From Bacteroidota bacterium (lineage in GTDB: Bacteria > Bacteroidota > Ignavibacteria > Kapaibacteriales > UBA2268), in contig JAJXYC010000013.1 of the NCBI GenBank assembly GCA_021780815.1, positions 1 through 64,000 of the forward strand: a stretch of 64,000 bases of DNA, in the 5' to 3' direction. Shown one piece after another: positions 25,103 to 35,900 of this stretch; within the stretch, counting starts at the first letter, position 1, and each line of letters begins with the position of its first letter. The position numbers were made by a program, and so were the translations under genes. The notes beneath the pieces are model-generated. The model did not search any database, was not told the origin of the DNA, and saw only the letters and a list, made by a program, of their open reading frames with translations.

Positions 25103-26998
25103 TTATCTAAATATTTGAAACTTTCTAATTTGTTTACTGTTGCCAGAATTTACAATTAAAAAGTATGTGCCTATGGGGAAATCCTTTATATTGATTGTTT
25201 TCTCGTAATATCCTTTCTCAAAATTTTCGGCAGACATTGTTCTTAATATGTTGCCATTTATATTGCAAAATTGTATATTTAAACTTAAATTATATTCAAT
25301 TTTCATTCCAATTTTTAAATTATTAGAATTATTTTCAATAATTTGCATATTAAAATCATTTTTTTGAACAAACTCAATATTTGGCTTATCTGCTTTTTGG
25401 CATTGATAATCAACTTCAATTATTTTGCTTTGTAAAATTGGATAAAAATTATCTTTTGGTATAATTTCAATATACGCAAATTCAATGGAATCGGTATTTA
25501 TATTGTAATACAAAGTTCTCAATTTTAAAAATGCAAAATCTTCATTTGCAAAATTATACATTTTATTGATAGTAAGAATGATTTTTTTTGTTTGAAAATC
25601 AAATGAATATTTATTTGTGTCAATAATATCAATTAGACTTGCAGGTAATTGAATCTTATTAATGATATTCCAAACACCTAATTTTGAAAGTGTGTCTTTA
25701 TAGTTACTTTGCACTTGTATTTTTAAATCGAATAATTCTCCGGGTGAAAAATTCGTTTTTAGCAAATTAAAAGAAAAATAAACTTTTTGCAAGCAAGTAA
25801 AATCAAGGACTTGGCTTTCTTCATTAAATTGATAATTTTTCCATACACGGAAACCGTTATTTCTACCAGCAGTTAATAAACTATCGCCTGTTTTAGTAAA
25901 ATCACAGGAAAGTAGAGCATAAGGTTCTTTGATTTGAGAAACAAAAACATTATTATTCCATATATTTAATGTGCTATCCAAAGATGCCGCAATTAAGTCA
26001 TTCCTAATTTGATTAAATTTAATTTCACGAATAGAAGATTGGAACGAAGGTTCTAAATTTGTTATATTATTATTTGTTGTATTGAGAAATTTTAATGTGT
26101 TTGATGCTCCGCCAAAAGAGATGTAGTTTTTATTAGATAAATAAGAAATTGCATAAATAGGAGAACTATCTACTTTGTAAACCTTTTCTGAGCTTATAGT
26201 TCCGGTTGAAGTAATAATTTTGCCATTATAAGTGGCAATTGCCAATTCATCTCCTAATGGAGAATAGCGAATTGAATAAGAATTACCATAATCACTATTT
26301 GAGTAAAGTCTTAAACTGATAGGAATTGGCAATAAAAATGTTGCCCGGAAAATCGCCATATTATTATCATTGGAAACTACAGCGAATTGATTATCAGTCG
26401 GGTGAACATCAATTTTACGAATGAAATCGCCAATTGTATAAAAGATACTCCAAGTTTTATTTGTTCTATTCCAAATATAATTTACATTTTGTTCAGCAAA
26501 AATTATTTTATCATTGCTATGAAAAAATTTAGTATCATAAGAGTAACTTAATGTATTCAATTTTAATGAATCTATACATTGTCTTTTCGCAATATCCCAG
26601 ACTTTAATGTAAGAATCGCTGCTTAAAGTTAATATAAATTTTCCATCATCGGAAAAACTTGCTGAACGAATTTCGCCGTTATGTGCAAAAGGTTCGTCCC
26701 AAATTAGTTGTGGAGGAGTGATTGATTCTTTTTTAGCTTTGAATTTCATATTGATTTTAAGTGTAAAAGGAATTTGCCATTTAAATTCATCAATCAAGCT
26801 GTCTGTAATAAAAGACCAAGTTCTTCCAGAATCTAAAGAATAATATAAACTTAATTTGTTAGCAGGAGATGTATTTTTGAAAGTTATAGTTTCACCAATG
26901 AAAAGCGTATCAATTTTATTTTCAATTTGAAATAATTGTCCGTAAGCCATGCACTTCAAAAAAAAAAGGAACAAAACAAAAGCGGCAGCACTTCTCAT
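25103..26998 (-). CDS. WD40-like secreted protein with T9SS sorting domain
   Basis: The 631-residue protein has a signal peptide (MRSAAAFVLFLFFLKCMAYG). An Ig-like N-terminal part (about 22-90) is followed by WD40-type repeats at about 95-395, for example EIRSASFSDDGKFILTLSSD, SYIKVWDIAKRQ, NTLKFLNT and LNIWNN. A beta-rich region to about 540 precedes a C-terminal T9SS type A-like sorting domain: MKIEYNLSLNIQFCNINGNI, then GYYEKTINIKDFPIGTYFLI and a final basic KFQIFR. Such tails are cut off as proteins pass the type IX machinery to the surface. The ATG overlaps the stop of the preceding gene by four bases (ATGA), so translation is coupled. In this operon WD40-like and OmpA domains are on adjacent genes, which recalls the domain set of the T9SS protein PorE, though they are not fused. 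Confidence 0.85.
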   Translation of the reverse strand: MRSAAAFVLFLFFLKCMAYGQLFQIENKIDTLFIGETITFKNTSPANKLSLYYSLDSGRTWSFITDSLIDEFKWQIPFTLKINMKFKAKKESITPPQLIWDEPFAHNGEIRSASFSDDGKFILTLSSDSYIKVWDIAKRQCIDSLKLNTLSYSYDTKFFHSNDKIIFAEQNVNYIWNRTNKTWSIFYTIGDFIRKIDVHPTDNQFAVVSNDNNMAIFRATFLLPIPISLRLYSNSDYGNSYSIRYSPLGDELAIATYNGKIITSTGTISSEKVYKVDSSPIYAISYLSNKNYISFGGASNTLKFLNTTNNNITNLEPSFQSSIREIKFNQIRNDLIAASLDSTLNIWNNNVFVSQIKEPYALLSCDFTKTGDSLLTAGRNNGFRVWKNYQFNEESQVLDFTCLQKVYFSFNLLKTNFSPGELFDLKIQVQSNYKDTLSKLGVWNIINKIQLPASLIDIIDTNKYSFDFQTKKIILTINKMYNFANEDFAFLKLRTLYYNINTDSIEFAYIEIIPKDNFYPILQSKIIEVDYQCQKADKPNIEFVQKNDFNMQIIENNSNNLKIGMKIEYNLSLNIQFCNINGNILRTMSAENFEKGYYEKTINIKDFPIGTYFLIVNSGNSKQIRKFQIFR

Positions 26999-28323
26999 TT
27001 TCTGTTCCTTGTTAAAAAGAATGGTACCATAGAACGGGAAATTTCAACAGAGTTATCATCAATTGGATAAGCGATTAAAATAAATTGATAGTAACCATCT
27101 GCAACCCAAGGAGGTGGGTTATAAGTTGAAGTATAAATGCCTTTATCAAGTTTTAGATTATTTAACACTTCATTGTTTTTTTCTTGTACCGAAAGTTCTT
27201 CAACTTTTTTACCTACTTCATCAATAATATATCCTGTCATATAACAATTGTCATCAACTTTAAATTGTATTGTTGGACGTTTTTCGCCGGATGGTTCAAT
27301 TATTTTAGCTTCCACAATTACTGCATTTGGAATTGGGAGGCAAGCTTCTGCCAGCAAAGAATCTGCCCCTAAATTTCCTTGTATATCATATATATTTGCA
27401 TACAAGCGGTAACAATATTGAGCACCACGAAATTGGACACTATCGGGCAAATAACCATAGAATTGGTCTATTAAACTATTTCCTTTGGATAACATTTCTT
27501 GATTATAATACGGGGAACTGGTTTCCCAAGAATAAATTGTGTCGTATTGTAAAGTATTTGTACTTAATGTAGAACTTGGACGAAAGGCTTTGGTTATTTT
27601 AAAACCTTTTATTCCATATTCTTTTTCCATTGTCCAATCTATTGTTAATTTTTTATCAGTTGTATATATAACGTGAAAATTTTTCAGAATATTTTGAACA
27701 ATTGGGTTATTATCTACATAAAATGTTGCTTGCTTTGTTGTGCCGTCATTTAATTCAACATTGTCATCAGTGTAGTACCAAACAATAGAATTATCAATAA
27801 TAGAATCTTGACTTCTTTTATAAGCAATTGCTTGATAGTAATTTTCAGGTTTTACCCATTCTATATTTGATGGAATAAATCGTCCATCTGTTGCCGTAAT
27901 TACATAATGACCGAGTAAAATATCTTTCTGAAATGGGATTGTATCTGATTCTTGATATGTTGTAGGTCCAAGAATAGCTAAACTTAATGTATCTTTTAAA
28001 ACAGTCTCTCTTGAAATATACCCATTTGCAGGTATGTTATTTCCTGTAACTATGCCTGGGTGCAAATCAGACTTTGTATTAAGTATGCTCAAACTACTGC
28101 TATCAAATTGGAAGATATTATTTGTAAAAGTAATGTGAAAAGTGCAGTTTGCAAAATAATACCAATCATCGGAAGTTCTATTCAATACAACATCAAATTC
28201 CAAAATATTATTAGCAGATTTAAATAAATTGACTATTTTCACATCAGCTGTATTTTCAATTTGTGCAAACATTTGCAAATTTGTAATAAGCAAAAAAAGG
28301 AATATGTATAAAAATGCTTTCAA
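26995..28323 (-). CDS. Secreted protein of unknown function, 442 aa
   Basis: It has a signal peptide (MKAFLYIFLFLLITNLQMFAQ). The first half is beta-rich and resembles a cohesin-like or anchor-type sandwich (ILEFDVVLNRTSDDWYYFAN, CTFHITFTNNIFQF), with fibronectin-like strands in the second half (LTIDWTMEKEYGIKGFKITK). It ends GYYQFILIAYPIDDNSVEIS and shortly after in a basic RNRK. I do not recognise a family. The start is directly adjacent to the stop of the dockerin-like gene, and its own stop overlaps the WD40-like gene, so it is a core member of the operon. A cohesin-like fold next to a dockerin-like C-terminus on the neighbouring protein is suggestive, but the fold is only inferred. Confidence 0.75.
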   Translation of the reverse strand: MKAFLYIFLFLLITNLQMFAQIENTADVKIVNLFKSANNILEFDVVLNRTSDDWYYFANCTFHITFTNNIFQFDSSSLSILNTKSDLHPGIVTGNNIPANGYISRETVLKDTLSLAILGPTTYQESDTIPFQKDILLGHYVITATDGRFIPSNIEWVKPENYYQAIAYKRSQDSIIDNSIVWYYTDDNVELNDGTTKQATFYVDNNPIVQNILKNFHVIYTTDKKLTIDWTMEKEYGIKGFKITKAFRPSSTLSTNTLQYDTIYSWETSSPYYNQEMLSKGNSLIDQFYGYLPDSVQFRGAQYCYRLYANIYDIQGNLGADSLLAEACLPIPNAVIVEAKIIEPSGEKRPTIQFKVDDNCYMTGYIIDEVGKKVEELSVQEKNNEVLNNLKLDKGIYTSTYNPPPWVADGYYQFILIAYPIDDNSVEISRSMVPFFLTRNRK

Positions 28324-30420
28324 CTATTGTTTATTCCTATTATTCCAACTAATGTTAAAGTCACGTGTAGTAATTATACCGTCCATATCGTAATCATAGA
28401 GTAAATAACCTTTTTGAGATATCACATTCCAAACTTGTAAATAATCTTTCAATACAGTAAATGGATTAGCATAGTTCAACATTTGGGTTTCGCTTGAAGG
28501 GTCATTAATATAATATCCTGCTTTCATTGCAAAAATTCTTTGATTGTTTGAAACATCAACTAATTTTAATGCCGCAGTACCACCTAAAACAAAATCAGGT
28601 TGAGTAAAATCATATACTTCTGAGTTATTTGCGGGTCGTAATAATATAGGATTTAATGTCTTGATTGAAGCGTGATTTCTGTGAATTATAACAATATCGA
28701 AAGCAGAATCTTGATTTAATGGGTCAAAATCGTTCTTTGTTATTCTAATATTTGGATTTCCGAATATATCAACAATTTGACCATTATATTTTACTAAAAG
28801 CAATTTGTCAAATTTTACATTTGGGTTTGTTAAATTTCTAAATTCAAGGACAATCCAATCAACCACAGAATCAGGGACAGATTTAATTTGATTAAAATTA
28901 ACATTATTAATTAATGAAAATGGGAATTCATTTGGATTTATTTTTGTTAATAAATTCCCTTGCATACCGTTCCATAAATCTGTTCTCATTAATCCGAGAG
29001 AATTTGCTTTATAAGATCCTTCTAATAAAACTTTTGCCTGAACAAAAATAGAAAGTGACGTGGATAATCCAATTGCGAAAGAACCACTTGTATTTAAGTT
29101 CGCCACATCTGAATATGCCCAATTGTATGGATTATCCATTAAAGGAGTATTCGAGGTTAAATCTTCATAATTGCCATTTTCCCAGTGTTGCAAAATTAAA
29201 TCTGCAAAAGAACTTGCTAATGAATATGTTTCATCATAACTTTTATTAGGAGCATTTCGCCAACCATAGCCAAATTTAGCATTAAAACCTCCAAATACTT
29301 CATTCCCATTTGCATCGAACATATTTAAATCAATTGAACGCATTATTTTTGAATTTGATAAATCGTATTTTGGATAAGTGGTTGGTCTTATATCTAATAA
29401 AATATCTGTTACTCCATTGCTTGAAGCTAAATCGTTGAAATAAAAATAAGTATAGTTATTATGGAATAATACTTTTTCTCCTATATTAAAATTGTTCCGT
29501 CTGAAGCGACCAGCAATTTCCGATAGCAAACTATCACGGAATTCAGGATTATTCTTGCTTGCCAATGTTAATGTATCTTGATATGCGAATATTCTGCCGC
29601 CAACAATTAATGAATCATTGACTTGTACATTTTTTGTTAATATCAAACTATCAGTATTTAAAACTTGTAATCTACGTAAAGTTGAAGGATTTGAAGGTAT
29701 TTCTCCCGTAGTTTGTATTGAACCAACTCCACGATAAGTAACATCTACATTGTTCTCAAATCTTGGCTCAAATGAAAGTGAAGCTCCTACAAACCTTTCA
29801 ATTTCAGTTGAATCTTTCATTGTAAAATTTTCAGTAGATGAGTTGTTAAAATTTCCACGAGAAAGAGTAAGTTTTGAAGTTATTTCAAATCCCCCTGATT
29901 TAACATTGACACCTAATGGATTATCAATATTAAGTCGGGAGAATTTGCCATCAGCAATAATTTCTTGTGATTTTGTCTCATTTCGCATTATTAAATCTTT
30001 ATTGCCAAGGTATTCTGATTTATTGGTATTTACTACTGCATCTTCTGCAATTACGTCGTTTGGATTTAATCCAATGTAAGAAGAAGCGAAAGATGCACTA
30101 CTATCGAGAACAAGTGAATCACGTATAATAAGATGTTTGATAGTGCCGAAAACATCTTTATCATCGAGTATTACTTTCTTCCCGAGATTTTTAACTACAA
30201 GTTGCCCGTAAACTATATTTGGAACAGTATAATAGTTATTTGATACATTTTGCAATAATTCTACACGACCGTCAATTGTATCTTGTTTTATTACAACCTG
30301 TCCACTTTTGACTTTGATTGTTCCAAGATTATCAATTTTTCCGGTGCTATTAAGGGATTGGGACATCACCGAAGTGATGCCCAAAACCAAAATAACTATA
30401 TGTAAAATTATCTTTCTCAT
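28324..30420 (-). CDS. Beta-helical secreted protein with dockerin-like C-terminal end
   Basis: The 698-residue protein has a signal peptide (MRKIILHIVILVLGITSVMS-Q). Its N-terminal half is made of short repeating strands (GKIDNLGTIKVKSGQVVIKQ, GQLVVKNLGKKVILDD, KLTLSRGNFNNSSTENF) typical of beta-helix or adhesin folds. The C-terminus reads YDYDMDGIITTRDFNISWNN, a single Ca2+-binding dockerin/EF-hand-like loop (D-x-D-x-D-G...D) found at the ends of surface proteins in this bacterial group. There is no T9SS tail that I can recognise. The gene follows a 15-bp inverted repeat and is directly joined to the next gene with no gap. Its repeats resemble those of the giant protein further upstream. 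Confidence 0.78.
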   Translation of the reverse strand: MRKIILHIVILVLGITSVMSQSLNSTGKIDNLGTIKVKSGQVVIKQDTIDGRVELLQNVSNNYYTVPNIVYGQLVVKNLGKKVILDDKDVFGTIKHLIIRDSLVLDSSASFASSYIGLNPNDVIAEDAVVNTNKSEYLGNKDLIMRNETKSQEIIADGKFSRLNIDNPLGVNVKSGGFEITSKLTLSRGNFNNSSTENFTMKDSTEIERFVGASLSFEPRFENNVDVTYRGVGSIQTTGEIPSNPSTLRRLQVLNTDSLILTKNVQVNDSLIVGGRIFAYQDTLTLASKNNPEFRDSLLSEIAGRFRRNNFNIGEKVLFHNNYTYFYFNDLASSNGVTDILLDIRPTTYPKYDLSNSKIMRSIDLNMFDANGNEVFGGFNAKFGYGWRNAPNKSYDETYSLASSFADLILQHWENGNYEDLTSNTPLMDNPYNWAYSDVANLNTSGSFAIGLSTSLSIFVQAKVLLEGSYKANSLGLMRTDLWNGMQGNLLTKINPNEFPFSLINNVNFNQIKSVPDSVVDWIVLEFRNLTNPNVKFDKLLLVKYNGQIVDIFGNPNIRITKNDFDPLNQDSAFDIVIIHRNHASIKTLNPILLRPANNSEVYDFTQPDFVLGGTAALKLVDVSNNQRIFAMKAGYYINDPSSETQMLNYANPFTVLKDYLQVWNVISQKGYLLYDYDMDGIITTRDFNISWNNRNKQ

Positions 30421-30433
30421 ATTTGTTTTAAAG

Positions 30434-30469
30434 TTACCTTCCTTATTTTATTGTAAATAAGGAAGGTAA
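30434..30469 (-). terminator. Perfect 15-bp inverted repeat between two surface genes
   Basis: TTACCTTCCTTATTT (30434-30448) pairs completely with AAATAAGGAAGGTAA (30455-30469) around a 6-base loop. It lies 11 bases after the 736-aa gene and 14 bases before the next start. There is no long U tract on the minus strand, so it could be a partial terminator, an mRNA-end stabiliser or an attenuator. Confidence 0.6.
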
Positions 30470-30479
30470 AAGTTTTTAA

Positions 30480-32690
30480 TTATTGACCAATTTCAATTAT
30501 GCTATGGTTAACAATTGTTCCAGCATTTGTTAAATTAGCAACACCAAAACGTACTGGATTTGTGTATCCACCATTTAAAATGGAAGTTACATACAACCCG
30601 TTGATAGATTTACCCGTTGGGTCTGTTGTTTTAACGTTCCAGTTGTCAGCACTATTTGCAACGGAGTTGTTGTTATAGAAGCCAGCGGCAATACCGCCAA
30701 GAGTTCCACTTAATTGAGTTGTCAAAATAGCATTATCGCCATTATCTTCGTTACCAATAATCAATGCAGATTTTGGATAAGTTGTTCCATTATCGATTGT
30801 TATGGAGTTAGCAATATAAATTGTTCCAGTTTGTCCGTAATATGTTGCTTCTGGAGTAGTATTGTTTGTTGCAGATGTTCCATAAGCAGGACCAGCGATA
30901 CCAGCATAAACAACTGCACGAATTAAAGTATTGTCAGTTGAACTTGGAACAACACCTTCATCCCAAGTACCAGGGTTTGTCCAACGTCCATTGTTGATTG
31001 CTATGAATTGCAATGGTTGAGATGTTAAAATAATGTTTGAACTTTTACCAAGTTCATAAGTTGTTCCACCGTTTGTTGGAGCGTCAAGTTTTAAACCTAA
31101 TGATGTATTTGTTACTAAATCAACAAATCTTGGATCAGATGCACCACCGTTTGTTGCTAAACCTTGACCACCAGTAATTTTTTGCATTTGAGTTGCACCA
31201 CTCCAAGTTTCAGCAAAACGCATCTTTGTTTCATCTCCATTGAAGGTCACATCCTTATCGCCTGACACATATCCTACTCTTAAATGAGAGATTACACCAG
31301 CAGTTCCTGAATAATCAACTGTAATACAACGTTTAATGTCTTTAGTTAAATCAAAATCTGCTTGGTTTGTTGGCAATGTATTTGGTTGTACACTTAATGC
31401 AAAATATGGAGTTGCGCCATCAGGAATTGTTCCGAAGGCAACTTTTGTTTGTGCATTATTTAAAGTGTAATCAGTAGAAGCTGTAAAGGTCCCACGCAAT
31501 TTTACTTGTCCTTGTATGTATTGGTCATTAATTAATGATGCGTATGAAATCTTATTTCCACCAGTAACGTCAGTTACGAATGCATAATCAGTTGCACCAC
31601 CAATTCCACAACTACTTGACATTACAATAGGTCCACCAGCAATTGATACAGTGCCACGTGAATAAACATCGCCGTTTGCAGTCTTAGTTCCAGTGCCTGA
31701 AAATACTAAATTACCATAATTATTACTTGCTGCGGCATCGCTTGTAAATTGCAATGTTTGAGCACCAGTACCTGTATAAGCAACAGTTGAAGTAGCATCA
31801 AATGTCATATTTGTATGTGATGCACTTGCGTTTGTAAAGGCGTTAGCAATTTCGAGATAAGAACTTGGTCCCATACTTAAGTTACCTGTTGCTGTTAAAG
31901 CCAATGTTCCATTGTTTACAAAGTGACCAGTTGAATTAAGAACTAAAGTAGCTCCTCCATCAACTGTAAATGAAACAGTAGGGTCAACTGCAAAAGTTCC
32001 TGTTCCAGTAGTAGTAAATGATTTACCAGAACCATTTGCGGTAATGTTCCCACTTGCTACTGATGCTCCGTTACCAACTGTAAAGTTATCAGCAGTAGTC
32101 AATGTTGCTGTTGATTGAACATTTAAGAAACCATCCAAAATCACATCGCCGTTTGTTGATTTACCACTTCCTGCTAAATCTAAGTTATTGTATCTATTAG
32201 TTCCTGCTGTACCTCCATTTTCTGGAAAGATAATTTGAGCAGAAGTTCCATCATAATAGAAAGTACCTGCGTAAGTTCTGTTCCCTGTTCCTGATGCAAC
32301 AGCATAACCAACTCCAGGAGTTTGTAACTGTGCATAAGCTGGGAATGCTGTAGGACAGCCTGTTCCACTAACGTAAACCTTATCAGGAATTGTTTTTGTT
32401 CCACCTGAAACGAACAAATTCGTGTAGTACAAAGCTTGCACTGTTTGTCCACCCGATGTAGCTGCCCAATCGACAATACCATCAACCCTGTTTGTACTTG
32501 CATTACCAAGTTGAGCTGAACCATTGAAAGTTCCAGCTGTTGATTTCATCTTAATAACAGCCGTACAGGCACCAGCTGTATAAGTGCCATTTGTGTTATT
32601 AGTAAAGTTCTGAGAGTAAACATCCAAAGAACTTACTAAAAGAACTGCTAAGAGAACTATAGCAGTTGAAATTTTGTTAGTTAATTTCAT
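30480..32690 (-). CDS. Beta-helical surface protein related to the 4097-aa protein
   Basis: The 736-residue protein has a signal peptide (MKLTNKISTAIVLLAVLLVSSLDVYS-Q) and a long Gly/Thr/Asn/Ser-rich region with repeating short strands (GDVILDGFLNVQSTATLTTA, FVNNGTLALTATGNLSMGPS) typical of filamentous-haemagglutinin-like beta-helices. Near residue 565 it carries one copy of the NNGRWTNPGTWDEG element that occurs six times in the giant neighbour. Its last residues, GTIVNHSIIEIGQ, resemble the end of that neighbour (IINSGILEIGE). I see no typical T9SS type A tail. Codon use looks more even and the protein is richer in Ala, Gly and Thr than nearby genes. The leader before it on the transcribed strand is 249 bases, with no gene. 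Confidence 0.8.
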   Translation of the reverse strand: MKLTNKISTAIVLLAVLLVSSLDVYSQNFTNNTNGTYTAGACTAVIKMKSTAGTFNGSAQLGNASTNRVDGIVDWAATSGGQTVQALYYTNLFVSGGTKTIPDKVYVSGTGCPTAFPAYAQLQTPGVGYAVASGTGNRTYAGTFYYDGTSAQIIFPENGGTAGTNRYNNLDLAGSGKSTNGDVILDGFLNVQSTATLTTADNFTVGNGASVASGNITANGSGKSFTTTGTGTFAVDPTVSFTVDGGATLVLNSTGHFVNNGTLALTATGNLSMGPSSYLEIANAFTNASASHTNMTFDATSTVAYTGTGAQTLQFTSDAAASNNYGNLVFSGTGTKTANGDVYSRGTVSIAGGPIVMSSSCGIGGATDYAFVTDVTGGNKISYASLINDQYIQGQVKLRGTFTASTDYTLNNAQTKVAFGTIPDGATPYFALSVQPNTLPTNQADFDLTKDIKRCITVDYSGTAGVISHLRVGYVSGDKDVTFNGDETKMRFAETWSGATQMQKITGGQGLATNGGASDPRFVDLVTNTSLGLKLDAPTNGGTTYELGKSSNIILTSQPLQFIAINNGRWTNPGTWDEGVVPSSTDNTLIRAVVYAGIAGPAYGTSATNNTTPEATYYGQTGTIYIANSITIDNGTTYPKSALIIGNEDNGDNAILTTQLSGTLGGIAAGFYNNNSVANSADNWNVKTTDPTGKSINGLYVTSILNGGYTNPVRFGVANLTNAGTIVNHSIIEIGQ

Positions 32691-32939
32691 AAAAGGATTC
32701 CTTTTAATTATTGCAATATTTATTGAATTATTTTGTTCATTTTGTTTTCATGTTTATAATAACGTTTGAACTACATTTATTTTCTACGTATAATTACTTA
32801 ATTTTCAATATTTAAGTAGTTTAAAAAAAGAAAATTAAATTCTAACCATACAAAATTATGAATTTTTTTAATAATTAGCAAATATAAATTTACGTAATTT
32901 CATATTTTTTTAATATTTGTGAACATTTTTTCATTTTTT

Positions 32940-35900
32940 TTATTCTCCAATTTCTAGAATTCCTGAATTAATTATTTGGGATTCATTAATAACATTTTTC
33001 TTAACCTGTAAAGCATCAATTTGATTGATTTGCAAAATAGATGGAGAATAATTATGCAAATTTCCCCTAATAATCAACGAACTATTTGCAATTTTTGTGC
33101 CATCGTTTGTTAAATCAACATTTCCCAACCCGAGTGTTAAATTATTGGGTAAAATATTTATTATTTGAGAGTTACCAGTAATTCCGTTAAATTCTATGTA
33201 GCTAGCAGTATCAATATTATATAATCTATAATCATTTATAGAGTTTTGCAAATTATTGTTACCACCAACAATTAATCTTGCATTTGGATTTAAGGTAAAA
33301 GTACCGTTACCTGTTGAAGAATTTGCTGAATAAGTTTGTAAATTCAGTGTACCTTGTAAAATTGAAAGGTTGTTTTGCACCAATATATTATTATTGGCAA
33401 GTATTATATTATTGTTTGCACTACCGCTATTATTAATTACTAAATCATTAACTATATTTGGTAATCCCGAGCCATAGATTTGATTAGATTGACCATTATA
33501 TTCATAATTTCCATTTGGATTGAAAATTCTGGCGGAATCAGTTAAAATACTACCTGTGTTACTGCCTAATGAGCTAATCCCTTGTGGTGAGCTAACTTTT
33601 AAAGTGGAGTAGTCAGCCATAGTGAAATATAAGCCCACAAGAGTGTGAATAGAAGTATTTAAAATACCTCTATCGGTAGGACTTGTCCCAAGTGCTGTTC
33701 CTTGGACATTTGCATTAACATCAAGTGAAATTTCGTGAGGTTGATTGGTACCATCTCCACCACCAATAACCACAGAATCCAAAGTATTATTAGGCCAAAG
33801 TCCAGCACCAAATATTGGTCCTGAATGGTTTGAATTATAAGTCCATGAATTTGGATCATCCCATAAACCGCTTTGACGGCTAAAGAAAATTCTACGGAAA
33901 GCGAATGGATTACCAAGTGTCCAATCTCCTGAAAATTCTGTACTATTGAAACTTGATGAAGTTAAAAAGTAATTCTGTACTGTGTCAATAGTAGGATTTA
34001 AATATTGCGTCCAAGTCCCGGGAGTTACTTCGCCTGATGGTCGCCAACGTCCTAATCTTGTATAATCTGTTTCATAGCCATAAACATCGCTATTTAGATA
34101 ATAAAATTTTGCTTGTCCTTGGAAAGTTGCAGTAACAGAATCAATTTTCCAAAATCTTTTTAAATATTCAGCATTTGGAGATGACGAAATTTGTGAATGT
34201 CCACCTGGAAAACCACCTTTATCGCCCGGTGAAACTCTTGCTCCAAGTTTGCCAGTAGTGGTTACGGAAGTTAAAGTTAAATCCATTGGAGTATAATGGT
34301 CTGCGCTTTCATAAGAACCAATCGGATAAGTGTAATTAAGTGGTAAACCTGTTGAAGACAAATTACGAATTAGCATCCCACTTGTTTCAGATGTCCTAAT
34401 ATATCTATCAGAAGCATAGTTAGTGATTGCATTTATATTTGAATTTGTTATTGATAAATTGACCGAATCGTTAAGTGCAATTATTGCTTGACCTGCAAAG
34501 TTTAATATATCCGAAACGTATAAGTGAGTATTTGGGGTTACATTAGAACCTTCACGATAAACATTAGTCAATCCATTTGTTAAATCTAAATCAAATAAAT
34601 TTAATCCAGTTCTATTTTTTAGAACAATATTATGTGTTAAATTGCTATCAATAATTACTTTTGAACTTAAAGCTTCAAATTTTCCTTCATTTTGAATTGA
34701 ATCTAGGACAAAATTTCCCAACACACGAAGGTTACGATTTCCTGAATTAAAAGTACCTTGACGAATGTATAAAGAATCCAAGATATTAATATTTGGTGCG
34801 CCGGGATAATTACTTAAAAAGACTTTTTTATTTGTTGAACTTGAACTATTATCAACAATAATGGTTCTAACATAATTAGGCAAAGCAGTTCCTGTAATTT
34901 GGTTACCAAAAGAACTATTGAAAATATAACGGCTAATCCCATATTGGCGAGCATTAGTTTGTATCGGACCAACATTTCCATCAGAAACGGGTCTAATTCC
35001 ATCAACATTTTGGATTCCCAAAGAACAATTATCATCAAGTTGGAAAACAAGTCCACGAAAATAATTTAATTGACCATTAATTTGGAAGTAACCTGGTAAA
35101 TTGTTGTATTTTTCTACAATTACATTTCTTACAACGGGGTAAGTTCCATCATCTTGCAAAGTAATTGTTTTACCATTTCCAATACGGACAATATCGCCCG
35201 CTTGGTTTGGGATTCTTGTTGGTGGGTCGTTAATAGTATAACCACTTAATGACCATGAATTAGTATTTTGCCAATTTCCATTATTAATACTATAAAATGT
35301 AACAGTATTAGGTTCGCCTACAATAAAATCACCCCATTTAGTATTTCCTTTGGTTGTTACTGTGGTTGAGGAATTTGAAACAAAATTAGGAGTAGACCAA
35401 GTTCCTGTCGCAGGATAGGCAGGTGAGTATAACCTATGTTCATATAAACTTACAGTAGCACCTGTTGGAATATCTCCCGGATTGATAAAAGTTGTAGTAA
35501 TTTGGTAGCTACCATCAACTCCTAATCCAAAGGCTTGGTTTGTTGGTTGAGTAACAGTCCAATATCGTGGAAGTGAAGTTGCTACTAACAATCCTGAATT
35601 AGCAATATCTGGATGGACTACATTATGTGGTGTAACCTCTATATAACCTGCTGTATTTGAAGTACCAACTACACTAAGTGTAACAGGTCTATAGCTAGCT
35701 AATGTATCTGCTCCCACGCTATAAGTAATTGTTTGATTTCCAGTTGGAATATAATAAGACAATGTCCCCCAAATATGTCCTAATCCATTTCTGGTAAACT
35801 GATAAGTGCCAATTGACGAACTATTTGGTCCTATTATTACTTTTTGGGAATAAGTGGTTGCGTCTATAATAGAAGTATTATTTGGGGCAAATTCAAAATG

